Of a DNA stretch of 64,000 nt, positions 36,706-47,159 are shown one piece after another (the stretch's first letter is position 1; each line of letters starts with the position of its first letter). The notes beneath the pieces were generated by a model, which was given only the letters and a program-made list of their open reading frames with translations, had not been told where the DNA came from and did not search any database. The translations under genes and the position numbers were made by a program. This DNA comes from Nitrospirillum viridazoti CBAmc (lineage in GTDB: Bacteria; Pseudomonadota; Alphaproteobacteria; Azospirillales; Azospirillaceae): the NCBI RefSeq assembly GCF_000730165.1, contig NZ_CP022112.1:1342001-1406000 (forward strand). Reading direction: 5' to 3'.

Positions 36706-38249
36706 GCGGTCCTCGTCAGGCTGTCGGCCTTGCAGTGGTGGGCGATGAAGTCGGCATGGGTGGGCATGGCGTCCACCTCGCGCGCCACCGCCGCCTTGAT
36801 GTCGTCCAGGAAACAGTGCAGATCCTCCTCCGACAACTGGTCGGCCAGGGGGTGGTGATCGCGCGGCCAGACCCCCTGCCCCAGGAAGACGTGCAGCCAG
36901 CTGACCTCGCTGAACAGTTCGTCGTGGTCGCGAGCGACACGGCCCAGCGCCCGGAAGACGCGCATGCGACGGGCCAATTCCTCAGGCACGGGCCGGTCCC
37001 GGCACGCGCGCCAGAAGGGGCTGTCGGCGCGTTCCGTGGCCGCGTAGTGCAGGATGATGAAGTCGCGGATGCGCTCATACTCGATGGCCGACGCGCGGTT
37101 GAACTCGTCCGCCACGGCGGGATCGACCCCCCCGTTGGCCAACGAATGGTTGGGCAGCAGCGTGATCAGCCGGGAAATCGCCGACTGGACCAGGTGGATG
37201 CTGGTGGATTCCAGGGGCTCCATGAATCCGCTGGCCAGGCCCACGGCGACGACGTTGCGGTTCCAGAAGCGGCGGCGCCGGCCGGCGGTGAAACGCAGCT
37301 GCCGCGGCTCGGCCAAGGCCTCGCCGTCCAGGTTGGCCATGAGCGTGGCGGCCGCCTCGTCATCGCTGACATGGCGGCTGGAATAGACGTAGCCGTTGCC
37401 GGTGCGGTGTTGCAGCGGAATGCGCCACTGCCAGCCGGCGGGCCGCGCGGTGGAGCGGGTGTAGGGCGTCAGGGCGGCGGCCGACCCATCATGCGCGCTG
37501 GGCACGGCCCAGGCGCGGTCACAGGGCAGCCAATGCGTCCAGTCCTCGAACCCGGTGTTCAGCGCCTGCTCGATCAACAGGCCGCGAAAGCCGGAGCAGT
37601 CGATGAACAGGTCCCCGGCGATGCGGGTGCCGTCCGCCATCTCCACCGCGTCGACGAAGCCGTCGTGGGCGCGCAGTACGGTGCGGACGATTTTGCCCTC
37701 CGTCCGGCGCACACCCCGTTGTTCCGCGAACCGCCGCAGATAGCGGGCGTAAAGCCCGGCATCAATGTGGAAGGCGTGGGCCAGCGGCTCAAGCGGGCTT
37801 TGCCGGCGCGGGTCGGGCTGGATGAAGCGCCCGCGCCGGGCCGCCACGCTGTTCAGAATGTAGGGTTCCCAATCATCCGTCATGCCCAGGCGGTGGGCGC
37901 GCAGCCAGAAATCCTGGAAATGGCCCAGCCCCAACGAACGGCTGAAAGCGCCGAAGCTGTGCAGGTAACGGTGTCCTGGCCGCAGCCAGTCCACGAATTC
38001 AATGGCCAGCTTGATGGTGCCCTGGGTCTGGCGCAGAAAATCGTTTTCGTCCAGGCCCAAGGCGCGGTTGAAGATCGCGATGGGGGGGATGGTCGCCTCG
38101 CCCACGCCCACGGTTCCGATCTCTTCGGATTCCACCAGGTGGATGCGGTGGCCACCAGGGCCGAGGATGTGGCTGAAGAGGGCGGCCGCCATCCATCCGG
38201 CGGTGCCGCCGCCGACGATGACGATGTCGCGGAGGGGGGCGAACGTCAT
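36702..38249 (-). CDS. Flavin-dependent tryptophan-halogenase-like protein
   Basis: 515 residues. FAD motif GGGTAGW at 13-19, [11 protein letters not shown], the catalytic lysine K80 in [11 protein letters not shown] (PrnA K79), the WxWxIP motif at 273-278 and the catalytic glutamate E347 in [11 protein letters not shown] (PrnA E346). All positions needed for hypohalous-acid chemistry are therefore present. Halogenase homologues are regularly found beside TonB receptors in Caulobacter and Xanthomonas-type carbohydrate loci, where the true substrate is unclear; some act on indoles in vitro. Co-transcribed between receptor and amylase, overlapping the latter by four bases, so it is regulated as part of starch uptake. 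ATG at 38247-38249 with GGAAGA upstream. Confidence 0.9.
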   Translation of the reverse strand: MTFAPLRDIVIVGGGTAGWMAAALFSHILGPGGHRIHLVESEEIGTVGVGEATIPPIAIFNRALGLDENDFLRQTQGTIKLAIEFVDWLRPGHRYLHSFGAFSRSLGLGHFQDFWLRAHRLGMTDDWEPYILNSVAARRGRFIQPDPRRQSPLEPLAHAFHIDAGLYARYLRRFAEQRGVRRTEGKIVRTVLRAHDGFVDAVEMADGTRIAGDLFIDCSGFRGLLIEQALNTGFEDWTHWLPCDRAWAVPSAHDGSAAALTPYTRSTARPAGWQWRIPLQHRTGNGYVYSSRHVSDDEAAATLMANLDGEALAEPRQLRFTAGRRRRFWNRNVVAVGLASGFMEPLESTSIHLVQSAISRLITLLPNHSLANGGVDPAVADEFNRASAIEYERIRDFIILHYAATERADSPFWRACRDRPVPEELARRMRVFRALGRVARDHDELFSEVSWLHVFLGQGVWPRDHHPLADQLSEEDLHCFLDDIKAAVAREVDAMPTHADFIAHHCKADSLTRTA

Positions 38250-38298
38250 GGCCCGTCTTCCAGGTCGCTGTTGCCGGTACGTCCCCGCAGGGGCGAGG

Positions 38299-38347
38299 AA
38301 AAGGGTGAGGCGGGCCCCGGGACCACCTGGGTCTGGGCCCGCCTCAC
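38299..38347 (-). terminator. Strong hairpin with T-run between TonB receptor and halogenase
   Basis: GTGAGGCGGGCCC (38305-38317) and GGGCCCGCCTCAC (38335-38347) form a perfect 13-bp stem with a 17-base loop. On the minus strand it is followed by CC and TTTT (complement of 38299-38302). Acts as a partial terminator or 3' stabiliser downstream of the receptor gene. Confidence 0.7.
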
Positions 38348-38417
38348 GAGGGCTCGGGGAGAAAGGCGAGAGGCGCCCACCGGCCGGGATGCCGGCGGGA
38401 GACCCCACCCTATCGGC

Positions 38418-41252
38418 TCAGTACTTGTAGGAAGCGCCGAGCAGATAACGAACGCCGTACTTTTCGTACCGCCAATTCTGCGTGGTATCGCCGTTGTAGT
38501 AGGTGATGACCGGCTCGTCGGTCAGGTTCTGGGCCTGCAGGACGATGGAGAGGCCCTTCAGGGCGCCTTCGCCGAAGTCGTAGCTGACCTGGGCATCGAC
38601 CAGGGTTTCCGGCACCGCCAGGTCAAACTCGCGGCCTTGGCCGAAGCCGGTCTGTTCCGACAGGTAGCCGGAGCGGTGAGTGACCGAGACACGGGCGCCG
38701 AAGCCGTGGTTCTCGTAGTAGAGGGTGCCCTGCTCCGTCCACTTGGAGTAGCCGGCCACCGGCAGGCTGCTGTTGCCGGAACCCACACCCTGCGACCCGG
38801 CCTGCAGGTCGGTCTCTGTCCAGCCGGCGGCGCCGTTGATGCCGAAGCCCTCCAGCTTGGACCACACCATGTCCAGCGGCACGGCGAACGCGGCCTCCAC
38901 GCCCTCGATCATGCCGCCGGTGCCGTTCACCGGCACGGTGACATAACCCAGGTTGGTGCTGGACCCGGCGGTGGAGTTGCTGGTGACGCCGGTGAAGTCC
39001 GTCACCGTGCTCTTGTTGTAGATGTTGTTTTCCAGGTGCTTGTAGAACGCCGCCAGCGACAGGTAGCCGGCACGGTTGAAGTAGTATTCGTAGGACAGGT
39101 CGACCGCGTCGGCGTACCAGGGCTTCAGGTACGGGTTGCCGCCGTTGCCGCTCCACGGACTGTTGTTCAGGTTGCCGCCGGTATAGCCGGCCTTGGAGCT
39201 GTCGAAGCTGTAGGCCAGGTTGGCCTGCATCTGGTCCATGCGGGCCCGCATCATCTCGCGGGCGGCACCCAGGCGGATCTGGTGGTCCGGGTTGGGCAGC
39301 ACGAAGGACAGGTTCAGGCTGGGCAGCAGGTCGTTGTAGGCGATGCCCTGGGTGCGGGGGGCGTAGACGCCGGCGGCGGAGTTGGCGGTGCTGACGGCAA
39401 TGCCCGTGGACGACTGGTCGGTATGGACCAACTGCAGGCCGACGTTGCCGGTGACCTTCACGCTACCCAGGTTGCCATCGACATCGGCCTTGACGAAGGC
39501 GGTCGTGACCTTCTCATCCACGGTGTAGTGGCTGTCGCCGGTGCAGTTGGCGCGGTACTGACCGCAAGGAACCAGGCTGTAGACGCCGCGGGACAACAAT
39601 TCCACCGGGTTGTAGGCGACGGTGTTGCCCAGGCCGATCCAACTGAGGTCGGCGGTGCCCACCATGGCCCAGGACGGAATGGCGGCGCTGGCGCCCCTCA
39701 CCCCGGTCAGCGGGTCGACCGGCGCGGTCAGGTTGGACGTCAGGGTGACGTACCATTCCGGCTGGTAGTATTCCTTGTTGCGCTCGGTGTAGTTCACGCC
39801 GATGTCGACGTCCTTCAGGAAGGCGACTTCGTGGAAGTCCTTCTTCAGGTCGCCCTTCAGCGAGTACAGGTCGTCATGCACCCGCGGCTTGTTCAGATAG
39901 CCATTCTGGGCATAGGGGGTGGTGCCGCCGTTCCAGTTGTTGGGATCGGTCAGCTTGATCAGGTTGGGGTCGGCGTAATTCAGGTTGTGGGTGTACTGGT
40001 ACCCGGCCTCATTGGTGCCGACATTGGTGAACCCGATGGTGTCGGTGGCGCCCGACGACCCGCTGGAACCGGTGCCGAAGTAGGATTCGAAGCGGGTGGT
40101 GGTACGGTCGGCCAGGCTGTAGCCGGCGTCCAGGGTGCCGGTCCAGTCGCCCTTGGTGTACCGGCCGTTCCAGCCGATGGAGTACAGGTCGGACTGGGTG
40201 CTGCCCTCGTCGCTGCGGCCCACGGCCTTCACGCCGCTGAAGGCGCCGCTGGTGATCATGTTGCCAACGGTGGTGTAGCCGGGCAGCAGCGCCACAGGCG
40301 GCTGCGCGCCGATGGCCGAGCCGTTGCCCCACTGCAGCGGCATCTCGACGCCGCGCTGCCACTGGTAGTCCTGGTAGTGGGTGTAGAAGAAGTCCAGCGA
40401 CGTGGTGAAGTTGTCGGTGGGCTTGTACTGCACCGTGCTCATGATGCCGGTGCGGTTGAACTCTTCGGAGTTGGCGCGCACCTCGTCACCGCCGATGACG
40501 TAGCTACCGTTGGATAGCTGCGGGTAGCCCCAGACGCGCGAGGTTTCCTGCTGCGTCGGCGAGTTCAGGTGGGCGATGGACAGCGACACGCCCAGGGTGT
40601 CGTGGGCGAACTGGTCGATGTAGGTGGCGCTGGCGCGGTAGCCCTTGTCCTCGCTGTCGGAGTTCAGCTTTCCGATGGAGGTCTGCTCATACCGGGCGGA
40701 GGCGGACAACACCTGCTTGCCGTAATCCAGCGGGCGCACGGTCTGCAGGTCCACGGTGCCGGCCAGGCCCTGGGCGGTGAAGCCGGCCTGCGGGGTCTTG
40801 TAGACCACGGCGCTGCTGATGATTTCCGAGGGGTACAGGTCGTATTCGACGCTGCGGTTGTTGCCGGTGGACACCTGCTCGCGCCCGTTCAGGGTAGTCA
40901 GGGTGAAGTCCGGGCCCAGGCCGCGCAGGCTGATCACCTGGGCGCGGCCGTCGACACGCTGGGCGGCCAGGCCGGGCAGGCGGGCCAGCGATTCAGCGAT
41001 GGAGTTGTCCGGCAGCTTGCCGATATCCTCAGCCGAGATCGCTTCCACGATCTGGCTGGCGTCGCGCTTCGCCTCGATCGCCGTTTCCAGCGAGTGGCGG
41101 AAGCCGCTGACGACGATTTCCTGCATGTCGTCGTTGGCGGCGGCGGCATCGGCCGGCGCGTTCTGCGCCAGGGCGGACCCGTGCATCATCAGCACGGCGG
41201 CGCTGACACCCAGGGCCAACCTGGCGGCCAAACTGATCTTCGTGTTCCTCAT
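38418..41252 (-). CDS. TonB-dependent outer-membrane receptor (starch/maltodextrin locus)
   Basis: 944 residues, of the long Xanthomonas/Caulobacter receptor type. Signal peptide about 1-29 ending SALAQ, TonB-box-like MQEIVVSGFR, plug domain (about 55-175; AISAEDIGKLPDNSIAESLARLPG, QRVDGRAQVISLRGLGPDFTLTTLNGR broken by short loops), long barrel, C-terminal LLGASYKY ending in an aromatic residue. Together with GH13, GH97 and GH15 enzymes it most likely imports maltodextrins, like MalA of Caulobacter. Very strong AGGGGAGGG ribosome binding site. First gene of the starch operon; leader of about 350 bases back to the ATACGTAT boxes. Confidence 0.92.
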   Translation of the reverse strand: MRNTKISLAARLALGVSAAVLMMHGSALAQNAPADAAAANDDMQEIVVSGFRHSLETAIEAKRDASQIVEAISAEDIGKLPDNSIAESLARLPGLAAQRVDGRAQVISLRGLGPDFTLTTLNGREQVSTGNNRSVEYDLYPSEIISSAVVYKTPQAGFTAQGLAGTVDLQTVRPLDYGKQVLSASARYEQTSIGKLNSDSEDKGYRASATYIDQFAHDTLGVSLSIAHLNSPTQQETSRVWGYPQLSNGSYVIGGDEVRANSEEFNRTGIMSTVQYKPTDNFTTSLDFFYTHYQDYQWQRGVEMPLQWGNGSAIGAQPPVALLPGYTTVGNMITSGAFSGVKAVGRSDEGSTQSDLYSIGWNGRYTKGDWTGTLDAGYSLADRTTTRFESYFGTGSSGSSGATDTIGFTNVGTNEAGYQYTHNLNYADPNLIKLTDPNNWNGGTTPYAQNGYLNKPRVHDDLYSLKGDLKKDFHEVAFLKDVDIGVNYTERNKEYYQPEWYVTLTSNLTAPVDPLTGVRGASAAIPSWAMVGTADLSWIGLGNTVAYNPVELLSRGVYSLVPCGQYRANCTGDSHYTVDEKVTTAFVKADVDGNLGSVKVTGNVGLQLVHTDQSSTGIAVSTANSAAGVYAPRTQGIAYNDLLPSLNLSFVLPNPDHQIRLGAAREMMRARMDQMQANLAYSFDSSKAGYTGGNLNNSPWSGNGGNPYLKPWYADAVDLSYEYYFNRAGYLSLAAFYKHLENNIYNKSTVTDFTGVTSNSTAGSSTNLGYVTVPVNGTGGMIEGVEAAFAVPLDMVWSKLEGFGINGAAGWTETDLQAGSQGVGSGNSSLPVAGYSKWTEQGTLYYENHGFGARVSVTHRSGYLSEQTGFGQGREFDLAVPETLVDAQVSYDFGEGALKGLSIVLQAQNLTDEPVITYYNGDTTQNWRYEKYGVRYLLGASYKY

Positions 41253-41712
41253 GGCACCCTCCCCTTAAGTCTCGCCTTACGCGGGCCGTTACCCGGCCCA
41301 GTTGCTGCTGTTCTTCAAAGCGCCCGCCCGAACGGGCGGATACCCCCCGGGTCGCCCCGGCGTGAACGAAGGCTGTGGCCGCCCCGGGTCGACGGGGCAC
41401 CTTGCACGACGTCATGAATGTCACGGTGTGGATCAGAGATGGTTCAGGTACGATTGTCCCAAGCATTTCAAACGCCTGGCCGTATCGCTTCCACCTGAAC
41501 GTGCATCAACCTGGATTTGGGTGCTTGGGCACCCTGGCCCCGTATCCTCCCGAATTTGTGACGATCATAGTGGGGGGCGGATTTTTGTAACATAGTGCGC
41601 ATACGTATGTGCAACGATCCAGTAACAGTCACATACGTATTCACACAGGAAAGTGGCCGTTAACCAATTCTGCTTCGCTCACCCAAATATTCACGTGTGC
41701 ACGTGCACAATG
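41253..41712. other. Upstream region of the starch TonB receptor
   Basis: No gene is supported in this 460-bp stretch. It contains ATACGTAT boxes at 41601 and 41633, about 350-390 bp before the receptor start, and a perfect 12-bp palindrome GTGCACGTGCAC at 41697-41708. If the promoter lies near the boxes, the receptor mRNA has an untranslated leader of roughly 300 bases. Short open frames on both strands here look random. Confidence 0.55.
41596..41640. promoter_or_regulatory. Pair of ATACGTAT operators upstream of the starch TonB receptor
   Basis: First box is an 18-bp palindrome, TGCGCATACGTATGTGCA (41596-41613), with one mismatched pair; second core ATACGTAT at 41633-41640. Cores are 32 bp apart, about three helical turns, as in the GH15 upstream region. 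Probably bound by one dimeric or tetrameric regulator, of LacI type by analogy with maltose regulators. Confidence 0.65.
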
Positions 41713-41741
41713 AAAAAGGCCGGACCCTTGCGGATCCGGCC
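41713..41741 (-). terminator. Intrinsic terminator of the ABC transporter operon
   Basis: GGCCGGA (41718-41724) pairs with TCCGGCC (41735-41741), with further inner CC/GG pairs, and on the minus strand the stem is followed by TTTTT. Lies about 35 bp after the permease stop. Confidence 0.8.
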
Positions 41742-41776
41742 TGGCAATTACAAAACAACCATCAAACGGGGCAGGC

Positions 41777-44148
41777 TCATTCCGCCCGGAGAGCGGTGGT
41801 CACGGCAGCGCGCGCCGCGGTCAGCGCGGGGGCCAACGCCGCCAGTACCGCCACCACGAGGGCGATCCCCAGGCCCGCGGCACCACCCCAGACGCAGGCC
41901 TGGTAGTCGAAGGGGTAGCGGATGATGCTCTGGCCAAAGCGGGCCACCACCGGGCGGCTGATGAGTGGCGCCAATGCCCCGGCGACGCCCCAGCCCAGGA
42001 CGGCGATCAGCACCGCCTCATAGATGAACAGACGCACCAGAGTGGCGCCGCCGCCGCCCATGGCCTTCATCACCCCAATCTCGCGCGCCCGTTCCGCCAC
42101 GCTGACACCGATGCAGGCCGCCAAGCCCAGTACACCGGTAGCCAAGGCCAGGGCGGAGATCGCCATGAGGATGAGGGTGATGAAGTCCAGATGACCATCG
42201 ATGATGGCCTTCAGCATCCCCGCCGTCTCCGCCTCCCCCACCTGGATGCCGGCGGTGGTCAGATCGTCCTGCAATTCCTGGGCGGCCTGGCGCTGGTCCG
42301 CGCCCGGAGCCAACGCCAGGTAGACCAGGTCGGCATCCGCCGGGGACGGGCGCAAGGCGTCCATCACCGCCGCCGGGGCGTAGATGCGGCCCGGTCCGAA
42401 TTCCCGCACCACGCCGATCACGGTGACCGGTGCGGCACGGTCCCCGGCGCGCAGTTGATAGCCTCCCCCCAGTTGGAAAGCCGGCACGTCAGCCAGCAGC
42501 TTCTGCGTCACGACGACACCGTGGGGCTGCGTCCCGTCCAGCCACCGCCCGGCCAGCAGGTCGGGACGCAGCAGGCGGGTGTCCGCCGGCGGCGCCACCA
42601 CGGGGATGGCGTTGCCCAGGCGCGCCCCGTCGGCGCCCAACGGGATGGCGGGGATTGCCCGCCAGTACTCCGCCGCGCGTATCTGGGCCCGGCCGGCCAG
42701 CAGCGGGCGCAGGCGGTCCGCCGGATAAGGCTGGCGCAGCGCCAGTTGCACGTCATAGGGCTTGGTCCGCGCCACGGCCGCCGCCGTGCCCTGCATGGAG
42801 GCGCGGACGTTCAAGGCCGTCAGGAAAAAGGCCAGACCGATGGCCAACACCAGGGCGCTGAGCAGGGCCGGGCGGGGCCGCCGCAGCACCGTCCCCACCG
42901 CCAGACGGGGCAGCAGGGGCAGGAACACGGCGCGGCCCAGCATCCCCACGCCCCAGCCGCCGCCCTGACCTTCGGCCCGTATCAGGGCCAGGCGCACAGG
43001 CAGGCGCACCGTCCGCCCCACCCGCCAAGTGGCCACCGCCAGGGGCGTGCCGACACCGAAGACCAGGATGACGGCTGCCACCCAGAGGGGCGGCCGGGGC
43101 GTCAACAGGTCGAAATTATTGCCGGCGGCCAGGAAACGGGCCATGACCGTGCCCACGGCCAAGGCGGGCCAGAGGCTGGCCAGGGCCGCCGCCAGGCCCA
43201 AGGCGCCCGCGGCCAGCAGATAATCACGCAGTACCTGCCCCGGCCGGGCCCCCAGGACCCGCAATACCCCCACCACCCGCCGTTCCCGCGTCATCATCCC
43301 GTCGATCAGGTTGACCACCAGCACCATGCCCATGACCAGGGTGGTCAGGGCCAGGCCGGCCATCAGCACCATCAGCGCGTCCAGCTGGTTCTGGTGGCCG
43401 TAGACCGGCATATCCTGGATGTCCATGCGCCGCACGGCCACGCCCGCCGCCGCCAGCATGGAGTCCACCGCCGGGGCCAGCGCGCCGGCGCTTTCCGGCC
43501 CGCTGGACGCACGCGTGGTCAGCAGCAGGCGGGTGCCGTCCAAGGCCTGGCCCCAGGCGGCCAGGGTGGCGCGGGTGACGTAGCCGTAGAGCACCATTTC
43601 CATGCGCGAGGGATGCTGGCCGGGATCGAAGACATAGCCGCTGAAGGTCCCGCTGGCGGTTCCGCCGCCGGCGAAACGCAGCGGCAGGGCCGCACCCGGT
43701 CCGCCTTCCATGAAATAGCGCCCATCGCGTTCCAGCAGCAGCCCGCCGGTGGGGGGCGGCCAAGCCTCCTTGGGCAGGCCGGCGTCGGGGGCGAACGTGG
43801 CCACCCGCAGGTCGCGGAAGTCGTCCACCACCGCCAGTTCCAGGGGCCACCAGCGGCCCGGCCTGGTTTGCACCCGCGCCATCACCAGGGGGCGCTCCTC
43901 CACCGCCGCCACACCGGGCAGGGCCGCCAGCCGGCGCAACACCTCCGGCGACACCGCATCGGTGCGCAGCACCAGGTTGGGCGGGTTGGTGCGGCGATAG
44001 CCGGCGTCCAGGTCCGTGCGCAGCAGGGAGTAAGCGGCCACCACCGCGCCGGCGACGAACAGGCCGATGGTCAGGCCGGCAAAAGCCATGAGGGTACGGC
44101 CCCAGCGCACACCGAAGTCGCGCGCCACCTTCTTCAGACGCACGGCGG

Positions 44149-44152
<4 letters not shown>
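41777..44152 (-). CDS. ABC transporter permease, FtsX/MacB-like
   Basis: 791 residues with about ten membrane helices: one at 22-42, a three-helix FtsX block at about 265-375, another single pass near 430, and a second FtsX block at about 665-780. Large soluble domains lie between, typical of MacB_PCD modules in duplicated permeases. Such transporters use ATP to move lipids, lipoproteins or antimicrobial compounds at the envelope. Start ATG overlaps the ATPase stop (ATGA). With the upstream two-component system it resembles stress-responsive or antimicrobial-sensing ABC modules; the cargo is unknown. Confidence 0.87.
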
Positions 44153-44847
<695 letters not shown>

Positions 44848-44852
44848 GAGAA

Positions 44853-44876
44853 CCCCCTCTGTCGTTGAAGAGGGGG
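44853..44876 (-). promoter_or_regulatory. Hairpin covering the ribosome binding site of the ABC ATPase
   Basis: On the minus strand CCCCCTCT, an eight-base loop and AGAGGGGG form a perfect 8-bp stem. The 3' arm is the Shine-Dalgarno of the GTG start five bases further on. It could hold ABC translation low until unfolded, or act as a weak terminator after the kinase gene. Confidence 0.6.
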
Positions 44877-44916
44877 CAGCATGGCGGGGCCGTGTCAGGC
44901 GCCTTTGCCGCGATTG

Positions 44917-46227
44917 TCAGGAAAGTGTGGGGAAAGCCATGGTGGCGGTGGTGCCCACGTCCACCGTGCTGTCCAGCGTCAGCCGGCCGCCCTGCGCCAC
45001 CACCAGGCTGCGGGCGATACCGAGGCCCAGGCCGGCGCCGCCGGTATGTCGGCCCCGGTGGCGGTCGACACGAAAGAAACGGTCGAAGACGTAGGGCAGG
45101 TCGGCCGCCGGGATGCCCCGGCCGTTGTCGGTCACGGTCACCCCCCAGCCCGCGTCGTCGGCCCACAGGCTGAGGGTGATGCGCGCGTCCGGCCGGCCCT
45201 GGGTGGCGGCCACGGCATTGTCCACCAGGTTGCCCAAGGCCTGGAACAGGCGTTCGGCGTCGACGTGGACGGTGGCGTCCGCGTCCACGCTCACCGACAC
45301 TCCGATGCCGGCGCCCTCGATGCGGGATGAGAGCCGGGCGAAGGCGTCGCGCCCCCAGTCGGCCAACGGCACGGCCTGCCGCATCAGGGGAACGGGCCCC
45401 TCCTCCGCCCGTGCCGCCTCCAGGATGTCGCCGATCAGGCGATCCATCAGCGCGATTTCCGCATCCATCTGCGCCAGGTGCGGGTTCGCCTGTTCCGGCC
45501 GGCGGGCGATGGTTTCCCCCAATGCCCGCAGCCGGCCCAAGGGGGAACGCAGTTCATGCGACACGTCGGCCAGCAGCCGGCGCTGCCGCGTCTCGGCGTC
45601 GCGCAAGGCCTGCGACATGTCGTTGAAGGATTTGACCAGCCCCGCCAGTTCGCGCTGGCGCGGCGGATCCAGCGTCTCCCCGAAATGCCCCCCAGCCACG
45701 CGGGCGGCCAAGGTGGACAGACGGCGGAAGGCTGCCGTCAGGTCGCGCACCGGCGGCCAGATCAGCAGGGCGGCCAGTCCAATGAACACCAGCACGACGG
45801 GCACGAACTCCACATGGAAGGGTAGCGCCGGTTGGCCGGCGCGGCTCAGGACCAAGGTATCCCCGCCGGGCAGCGGGGCGGCCCCCACCAGAACCTCCAG
45901 ATCCTGGTGCCCCGCGCCGATCAGCCGGGGATCCAAGGGTGGCTTGTCGGGGCGGCTGTCCGCAACGACGCTGCCGTCCGCCGCCAACACGGTCAGGCGC
46001 ACGCGGCCGTGCGCCGCCCGCCAGGCCTGGACGACGGTCGCCGGGTCCTGGTCCACAGGCCAGTGGCTCCCCTGCCAGCGGGCCTCGTCCTGCAGGTCGC
46101 GCTGCCAATCGCCGTAGAGGAAGCGCGCCTGGAAGTGGAAGGACAGCGTCACCAGGATGCCCAGGCAGACGGCAACCAGCAGCAGCGCCCGCCAGAACAT
46201 CAGGCGGAACAGGCCCGGCCCCCTCAT
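44917..46227 (-). CDS. Sensor histidine kinase (CpxA/BaeS-like)
   Basis: 436 residues. Two membrane helices (about 10-30 and 136-155) bracket a small periplasmic sensor; a HAMP domain follows (about 156-210), then HisKA with the phospho-acceptor in LLADVSHELRSPLGRLRAL (His near 228) and an HATPase with NLVDNAVAAT, DNGRGIP and GGAGLGLGIA. Start ATG at 46225-46227 overlaps the regulator stop (ATGA). Envelope-stress-type architecture. Followed after about 70 bp by the ABC genes, its likely target. Confidence 0.92.
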   Translation of the reverse strand: MRGPGLFRLMFWRALLLVAVCLGILVTLSFHFQARFLYGDWQRDLQDEARWQGSHWPVDQDPATVVQAWRAAHGRVRLTVLAADGSVVADSRPDKPPLDPRLIGAGHQDLEVLVGAAPLPGGDTLVLSRAGQPALPFHVEFVPVVLVFIGLAALLIWPPVRDLTAAFRRLSTLAARVAGGHFGETLDPPRQRELAGLVKSFNDMSQALRDAETRQRRLLADVSHELRSPLGRLRALGETIARRPEQANPHLAQMDAEIALMDRLIGDILEAARAEEGPVPLMRQAVPLADWGRDAFARLSSRIEGAGIGVSVSVDADATVHVDAERLFQALGNLVDNAVAATQGRPDARITLSLWADDAGWGVTVTDNGRGIPAADLPYVFDRFFRVDRHRGRHTGGAGLGLGIARSLVVAQGGRLTLDSTVDVGTTATMAFPTLS

Positions 46228-46949
46228 AACAGGTGGAACCGGTAGCCCACGCCCCACACCGTGCGGATGAAGGTGGGGGCCTTGGGGTCGTCGCCAATCT
46301 TGCGGCGCAGGTTGCTGATATGGGTGTCGACGGCGCGGTCGAAGGCGTCCGTCTCCCCGCCCCGCACGCATTCCAGCAACATGTCGCGGCTGAACACCCG
46401 CCCGGGCTCCCCCGCCAGGCGGGCCAGCAGGTCGAATTCGGTGCGCGTCAAATCCAGGGCCTGGCCATGCAGGCTGGCGGCGCGGCTGCCGGCGTCGATG
46501 CGGAAGGGACCGGCATGGTGGATGGCCGGCGGGGCCGCCATCGGGCCCGCCCGGACGCAGCGGCGCAGCACCGCCTTGGCCCGCGCCTCCAGCTCCCACA
46601 GGCTGTAGGGCTTGGGCAGGTAGTCGTCGGCGCCCAGGTCCAGGCCGCGGATGCGGTCGGCCTCTTGCCCCCGGGCGGTGACCATGATGATGCCAATGTC
46701 GTGGTCGCGGCGGATACGGCGGCAGAGGGACAGGCCATCCTCCCCCGGCAGCATGATGTCCAGCACCGCCAGATCGACAGGATGCGCCCGCAGATGCGCG
46801 TCCGCCGCCGCCGCGTCCGCCGCCCAGTCGATCTGGAAACCGCTGTCGGCCAAATGGCGCACCACCAGGGGCGCGAGCCGGTCATCATCTTCCACCAGCA
46901 GGATGCGGCCCTGGCGTTTCAGACCATCGTCGGGCGGGGGTGGGATCAT
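46224..46949 (-). CDS. OmpR-family response regulator
   Basis: 241 residues. Receiver domain about 14-128 with acidic residues in LLVEDDD, phospho-acceptor in AVLDIMLPGEDG and lysine in YLPKPY; winged-helix DNA-binding domain about 145-238 with LTRTEFDLLARLAGEPGRV, DRAVDTHISNLRRKI and RTVWGVGYRF. ATG at 46947-46949 chosen since the receiver starts just after it and AAAGG is upstream. Heads the regulator-kinase-ABC cluster and probably activates it. Confidence 0.93.
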   Translation of the reverse strand: MIPPPPDDGLKRQGRILLVEDDDRLAPLVVRHLADSGFQIDWAADAAAADAHLRAHPVDLAVLDIMLPGEDGLSLCRRIRRDHDIGIIMVTARGQEADRIRGLDLGADDYLPKPYSLWELEARAKAVLRRCVRAGPMAAPPAIHHAGPFRIDAGSRAASLHGQALDLTRTEFDLLARLAGEPGRVFSRDMLLECVRGGETDAFDRAVDTHISNLRRKIGDDPKAPTFIRTVWGVGYRFHLL

Positions 46950-47159
46950 GGAGGCGGCCTTTGACAGCGATGTATGCACGCCCGACGATAGCGTGAAACG
47001 CCGGCCCCGCGACATAGTCGCAATCTTACGGCCTAAGCAGCCTGCCTGCTGGTCGGGCCTCGCCTTCTCCCCTATCATTCAGAGCGTTAACCAAACCTGC
47101 CTGCCCAAAAGCCCGCGCCCGGTAGACCCGGAAACGCCGGGCCCATCTGGAGGGAAAGC

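Noticed and set aside
36735-40517. Plus-strand open frame of 1260 codons opposite the halogenase and TonB receptor
   Set aside because: Looks striking for its length but has low-complexity Val/Gly/His/Gln composition and no motif; the minus strand is plainly coding.
41302-41595. Short plus-strand open frame upstream of the starch receptor
   Set aside because: No ribosome binding site, no recognisable domain, ends at the operator boxes; treated as random.
41697-41708. Palindrome GTGCACGTGCAC near the receptor upstream region
   Set aside because: Perfect but not repeated in the GH15 upstream region, which has a different palindrome (GCAGTGCACTGC), so no operator role is claimed.
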